A stretch of DNA of 28,692 nucleotides, from assembly GCA_023375785.1 (NCBI GenBank), contig SZWC01000036.1:780545-809236 (forward strand), written 5' to 3'. Each line of letters begins with the position of its first letter. Position 1 is the first letter of the stretch. Shown in pieces: positions 24,301 through 28,692 of the stretch. The position numbers and the translations under genes are program-made. Source of the DNA: Penium margaritaceum (lineage: Eukaryota; Streptophyta; Zygnematophyceae; Desmidiales; Peniaceae). The notes beneath the pieces were generated by a model. It searched no databases and was not told the DNA's origin. It was given only the letters and a program-made list of their open reading frames with translations.

Positions 24301-25355
24301 TTGTTTATGACCAGTGGGTTTCTGATCCTGGTGTTCAGTCCACTGTGTGGCTGACCATTGGGTTTCTGACCACTGGGTTTCTGACCAGTGTGTTTCTGAC
24401 CACTGTGTTTCTGACCAGTGTGTTTCTGACCACTTTGTTTCTGACCAGTGTGTTTTTGACAAGTGTGTTTCTGAGCACCGTGTTTCTGACCTGCATGTGT
24501 CGGAACACTGTGTTTCTGACCACTGTGTTTCTGACCATGGTGTTTCTGACCACTATGTTTCTGACCACTGTGTCTCTGTCCACTGTGTTTCTGACCACTG
24601 TGTTTCTGACCATTGTGTTTCTGACCACGGTGTTTTTGACCAGTGTATTTCTGACCACTGTGTTTCTCACTAATGTGATTCTCATCACTGTGTTTCTGAC
24701 AGTGTGTTTCTGACCACTGTGTTTCTGGCCACTGTGTTTCTGACCAGTGTGTTTCCGACCACTGTGTTTCTGACCAGTGTGTTTCAGACCAGTGTGTTTC
24801 TGACCACCGTGTTTCTAACCACTGTGTTTTGGACCACCGTGTTTCTAACCACTGTGTTTCTGACCCAATGTGTTTCTGACCACTGTGTTTCAAACCAGTG
24901 TGTTTGTGACCACAGTGTTTCTGACCATTGTGTTTCTGACCACTGTCTCTCTCACCAGTGTGTTCCTGACTACTGTGTTTCTGACCACTTGTTTTTCTGA
25001 CCACTGTATTTCTGACCACTGTGTTTCTAACCACTGTGTTTCTGACCATTGTGTTCCCGACCAGTGTATTTCTGACCACCGTGTTTCTGACCACCGTGTT
25101 TCTGACCAGTGTGTTTCTGACCAGTGTGTTTCTCACCAGTGTGCTTCTGACCACTGTGTTTCTGACCACTGTGTTTCTGACCAGTGTGCCTCAAACCAGT
25201 GTGTTTCTGACCACTGTATTTCCGACCACTGTGTATCTGATCACCGTGCTTTTTACCATTGTGTTTCTGACCAGTGTGTTTCTGACCAGTGTGTTTCTGA
25301 CCATTGTGTTTCTGACCACTGTGTTTCTGACCACCGTTTTTCACCACTGTGTTTC

Positions 25356-25570
25356 TAACCGGTGTGTTTCTGACCACTGTATTTCTGACCAGTGTGTTTC
25401 AGACCAGTAATTTTCGGACCACTGTGTTTCTGACCACTGTGTTTCTGACCACCGTTTTTTTAACCACTGTGTTTCTGACCGGTGTGTTTCTGACCACTGT
25501 ATTTCTGACCAGTGTGTTTCAGACCAGTAATTTTCGGACCACTGTGTTTCTGACCACAGTGTTTCTGACC
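25356..25570. repeat. 120-bp tandem duplication with CAGTAATTTTCGG marker
   Basis: ACCGGTGTG and then TTTCAGACCAGTAATTTTCG appear at 25401 and again at 25521, eight monomers apart. The unit just before each copy is T-rich: the first has lost 2 bp (CCGTTTTTCACC near 25341), while the second keeps 15 bp with seven consecutive T (25454-25461). This is a small homopolymer-associated slip. Confidence 0.87.
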
Positions 25571-26796
25571 ACCGTGTTTCTCACCAGTGTGTTTCTGACC
25601 AGTGTGTTTCTGACCAGTGTGTTTATGACCACTGTGATTCTGATCTGTGTGTTTCTGACCATTGTGTTTCTGACCAGTGTATTTCTGACCAGGGTATTTG
25701 TGACAAGTGTGTTTCTTAATACTGTGTGTCTGACCAGTGTATTTCCGACCAGTGTGTTTCTGTCCAATGTGTTTCTGAACAGTGTGAGTCTGACCACTGT
25801 ATTTCTGACCAGTGTGTTTATGACCAGTCTACTACTGAACACTGTGTTTCTGCCCAATGTACTTCTGACCAGGGTGTTTCTGACCACTGTGTTTCTGACA
25901 AGTGTGTTTATGACCACTGTTTCTGACCACTGTGTTTCTGACAAGTGTGTTTATGACCAGTGTGTTTCTGAATAACGTGTTTCTGACCAGGGTGTTTCTG
26001 ACCACTGTGCTTCTCACCACTGTGTTTTTGACCAGTGTGTTGATGACCTTTGTGGTTCTGACCACTGTGTTTCTGACCAATGTGTGTCTGACCAGTGTGT
26101 TTCCGACCACTGCGTTTTTGACCAATGTGTTTGTGACCAATGTGTTTCTGACCAGTGGTTGTCTGACCGCTGTGTTTCTGACCACTGTGTTTCTGACCAG
26201 TGTAATTCTGACTAGTGTGTTTCTGACCAGTGTGTTTCTGACCACTGTATTTCTGACCCCTGTGTTTCTGACCACTGTGTTTCTGACCAGTGTGTTGCAG
26301 ACCAGTGTGTTTCTCACCACTGTGTTTCTGACCACTGTGTGTCTGACCACTGTGTTTCGGACCACTGTGTTTCTCACCACTGTGGTTCTGACCACTGTGT
26401 TTCTGACCACTGTGTTTGTAACCAGTGTGTTTCTGACCACTGTGTTTCTGACCACTATGTTCTGACCACTTTCTTCCTCACCAGTGTGTTCCTGACCACT
26501 GTGTTTCTGAACAATGTGTTTCTGACCACTGTTTTTCTGACCACTGTGTTTCTGACAACTGTGTTTCTGACCACTGTGTTTCTGACCAGTAAGCTTCTCA
26601 CCAGTGTGCTTCTGACCACTGTGTTTCTGACCACTGAGTTTCTGACCATTGTGCCTCTGACAAGTGTGCTTCTGCACACTGTATTTCTGACCACTGTGTT
26701 TCTGACCACTGTGTTTCTGACCACTGTGTTTCTGACCAGTGTGTTTCTGACCAGTGTGTTTCTGACCATTGTGTTTCTGACCACTGTATTTCTGAC

Positions 26797-27290
26797 CACC
26801 GTGTTTTCAACCACTGTGTGTTTGACCAGTGTGTTCGTGACCACTATGTTTCTGAAGAGTGTGTTTCAGACCAGTATTTTTCTGATCACTGTGTTTCCGA
26901 CCACTGTGTTTCTGACCACTGTGTTTATGACCTGTGTGTTTGTGACCACCGTGTCTCTAACCACTGTGTTTCTGACCCGTGTGTTTATGACCACTGTGTT
27001 TCTGACCACTGTGTGTCTGACCAGTGTGTTTCTGACCAGTGTGTTTCTGACCACTGTGTTTGTAACCATTGTGTTTCTGACCACTGTGTTTCTGACCAGT
27101 GTGTTTCTGACCACCGTGTTTTCAACCACTATGTGTTTGACCAGTGTGTTCGTGACCACTCTGTTTCTGACCCGTGTGTTTATGACCACTGTGTTTCTGA
27201 CCACTGTGTGTCTGACCAGTGTGTTTCTGACCAGTGTGTTTCTGACCACTGTGTTTGTAACCATTGTGTTTCTGACCACTGTGTTTCTCA
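26797..27290. repeat. Duplication in which the second copy lacks eight internal monomers
   Basis: The left part 26797-26850 (CCGTGTTTTCAACC, GTGTGTTTGACC, GTGTTCGTGACC) matches 27112-27165 at an offset of 315 bp. The right part 26971-27095 (CTGACCCGTG, TTTATGACC, GTGTGTCTGACC, TTTGTAACCATTG) matches 27166-27290 at 195 bp. The 120-bp difference equals eight monomers, so the second copy looks like the first with about 26851-26970 removed in phase. Confidence 0.87.
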
Positions 27291-28692
27291 CAAGTGTGTT
27301 TCTCACCACTATGTTTCTGACCACTGTGTTTCTGACCAGTGTCTGCCTGACCACTGTGTTTATGACCACTGTGTTTCTGACCACTATGCTTCTGACCACT
27401 GTGTTTCTGACCAGTGTGTTTCTGACCAGTGTGTTTTTGACCAGTGTGCTTTTGACCACTGTGGGTCCGACCAGTGTGTTTCTGACCAGTGTGCTTCTGA
27501 CCAGCGTGTTTCTGACCAGTGTGTTTCTGACCAGTGTGTTTCTAACCAATGTGTTTCTGACCACCGTGTTTCTAACCACTGTGTTTCTGACCATGGTGTT
27601 TCTGACCACTGTATCTCTGACCACTGTGTTTCTGACCAGTGTGTTTCTGACAAGTTTGTTTCTGACCAGGGTATTTCTGACCCGTGTGATTATAACCAGT
27701 GTGTTTCTGACCAGTGTCTCTGACCAGTGTGATTCTGACCAGTGTGTTTATGACCAGTGTGTTTCCAACCAATGTGTTTCTGACCAGTGTGTGTCTGGCC
27801 ACTGTGTTTCTGAAGAGTGTGTTTATGACCAGTGTGTTTCTGACCACTGTCTTTCTGACCGGCGTGTTTCTAACCAGTGTTTTCTGACCACTGGGTTTCT
27901 GTCCAGGGTGTTTCTGACCACCGTGCTTCTCACCACTGTGTTTCTGACCAATGTGTTGATTACCACAATGTTTCTGACCACTGTGTTTCTGACCTAGTGT
28001 TTCTGAGAAGTATGTTTCTGACCAGTGCGTTTTCGATCAGAGTGTTTCTGACCAGTGTGTTTCGGTGCAGTGTGTGTCTGACCTCTGTATTTATAACCAG
28101 TCTATTTCTGACCACCGTTTCTCTGACCAATGTGTTTCTGACCACTGTGTTTCTGACCACTTTGTTTCTGACCACTGTGTTTCTGACCAGTGTAATTCTG
28201 ACCACTGTGTTTCTGACCACTGTGTTTCTGACCATTGTATTTCTGTCCACTGTGTTTCCGACCACTGTGTTTCTGACCAAAGTTTTTCTGATCACTGTGA
28301 TTATGACCACTGTGTTTCTGGCCACTGTGTTTCTGACCACTGTGTTTCTGACCAGTGTGTTTCTGACCAGTGTGTTTATGACAACTGTGCTTCTGATCAA
28401 AGTGTTTCTGACCACTGTGTTTCTGACCACTGTGTTTCTGACCACTGTATTTCTGACCACTGTGTTTCTGATCACAGTGTTTCTGACCACAGTGTTTCTG
28501 ACAACTGTGTATCCGACCGGTTTGTTTCTGTCCACTGTGTTTCCAACCAGTGTGTTTCTGACCACTGTGTTTCTGACCACTGTGTTTCTGTCCCCTGTGT
28601 TTCCGACCACTGTGTTTCTGACCAGTGTGCTTCTGACCAGTGTGTTTCTGACCACTGTGTTTCTGACCACTGTGTTTCTGACCACTGTGTTT

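Larger units (their letters stand above)
1..28692. repeat. 15-bp satellite/minisatellite array filling the entire window
   Basis: Every part of the window is built from the 15-mer TGTGTTTCTGACCAC or its G-ending twin TGTGTTTCTGACCAG, with scattered substitutions. I tracked the position of the ACCA core modulo 15 from end to end. It closes exactly once 31 small phase slips are counted (net -25 bp), giving about 1,914 units. The array begins and ends mid-repeat, so neither boundary is present. Five of six frames of the consensus lack stops (VFLTT and CVSDH forward; SGQKH, VVRNT and WSETQ reverse). This explains the wall of overlapping open frames on both strands. No start context, intron signal, poly-A signal, codon bias or non-repetitive domain supports any of them as a gene. 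Function is unknown; by analogy with other satellites it is likely structural heterochromatin or neutral expansion. No stretch over 300 bp holds anything other than this repeat. Confidence 0.98.
22791..28692. repeat. Domain C: less ordered, indel-rich part of the array
   Basis: No anchor of the domain A super-repeat and only local duplications were recognised here. Twelve of the 31 phase slips fall in these 5.9 kb, near 23706, 23983, 24333, 24700, 24865, 24990, 25341, 25921, 26461, 27720, 27879 and 27993. The elevated slip density suggests older sequence with less recent homogenisation. Monomer consensus and strand orientation do not change. Confidence 0.7.

Noticed and set aside
26818..27723. 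A cysteine-every-five-residues frame (CVSDH/CVSDQ) as a keratin-associated or metal-binding protein
   Set aside because: The Cys spacing is dictated by the 15-bp period. The same frame pattern appears all over the window in whichever phase is open, and no signal peptide or unique terminus is present.
1..28692. Nuclear-receptor half-site, RUNX or E-box like words repeated across the array (TGACC, ACCACA, CAAGTG)
   Set aside because: Short words of this kind follow automatically from the monomer and its variants; nothing in the sequence indicates selection for binding.
1..28692. Telomeric repeat or known centromeric box
   Set aside because: The TG-rich look recalls telomeres, but the 15-mer does not match standard telomere units and no CENP-B-box-like motif was seen.
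1..28692. Bacterial or viral origin of the window
   Set aside because: No prokaryotic gene, ribosome binding site or viral module appears. A 28.7-kb pure 15-bp satellite is typical of eukaryotic genomes, though the host cannot be named.

Overview
The whole 28.7 kb window is one uninterrupted tandem array of a 15-bp unit, TGTGTTTCTGACCAC or TGTGTTTCTGACCAG. After correcting for the phase slips listed below, it holds about 1,914 units. No unique sequence was seen at either edge, so the array runs past both ends. I find no supportable gene, RNA gene, mobile element, CRISPR array, promoter, terminator or origin. The many long open frames are an arithmetic effect: 15 is divisible by 3, and five of the six frames of the consensus contain no stop codon.

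The sequence points to eukaryotic satellite or megabase-type minisatellite DNA, such as pericentromeric, subtelomeric or interstitial heterochromatin. The species cannot be told from the sequence. There is no flanking gene, transposon or known satellite signature to anchor it.

The array has several layers. (1) Monomers come in two main forms, ending in C or G, plus private variants. (2) There are local tandem duplications of 30 to 255 bp and two expansions of different 90-bp (six-monomer) units: about 7 copies at 7680-8302 and 12 copies at 20261-21370. Both appear identical copy to copy by eye. (3) From 1 to about 15.3 kb, a divergent super-repeat of roughly 1.2-1.4 kb recurs. (4) From about 14.6 to 22.8 kb, a longer super-repeat is offset by 3.2-3.7 kb. 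Its copies share the same rare frame-breaking indels. (5) From 22.8 kb to the end the array is less ordered and richer in indels.

At least 31 single events break the 15-bp phase. All are 1, 2 or 4 bp and none is 3 bp, which argues against protein-coding constraint. The stretch from about 6.4 to 11.7 kb stays in perfect phase for some 350 monomers. No genes act together here. What can be read is the history of unequal exchange or replication slippage within a satellite.
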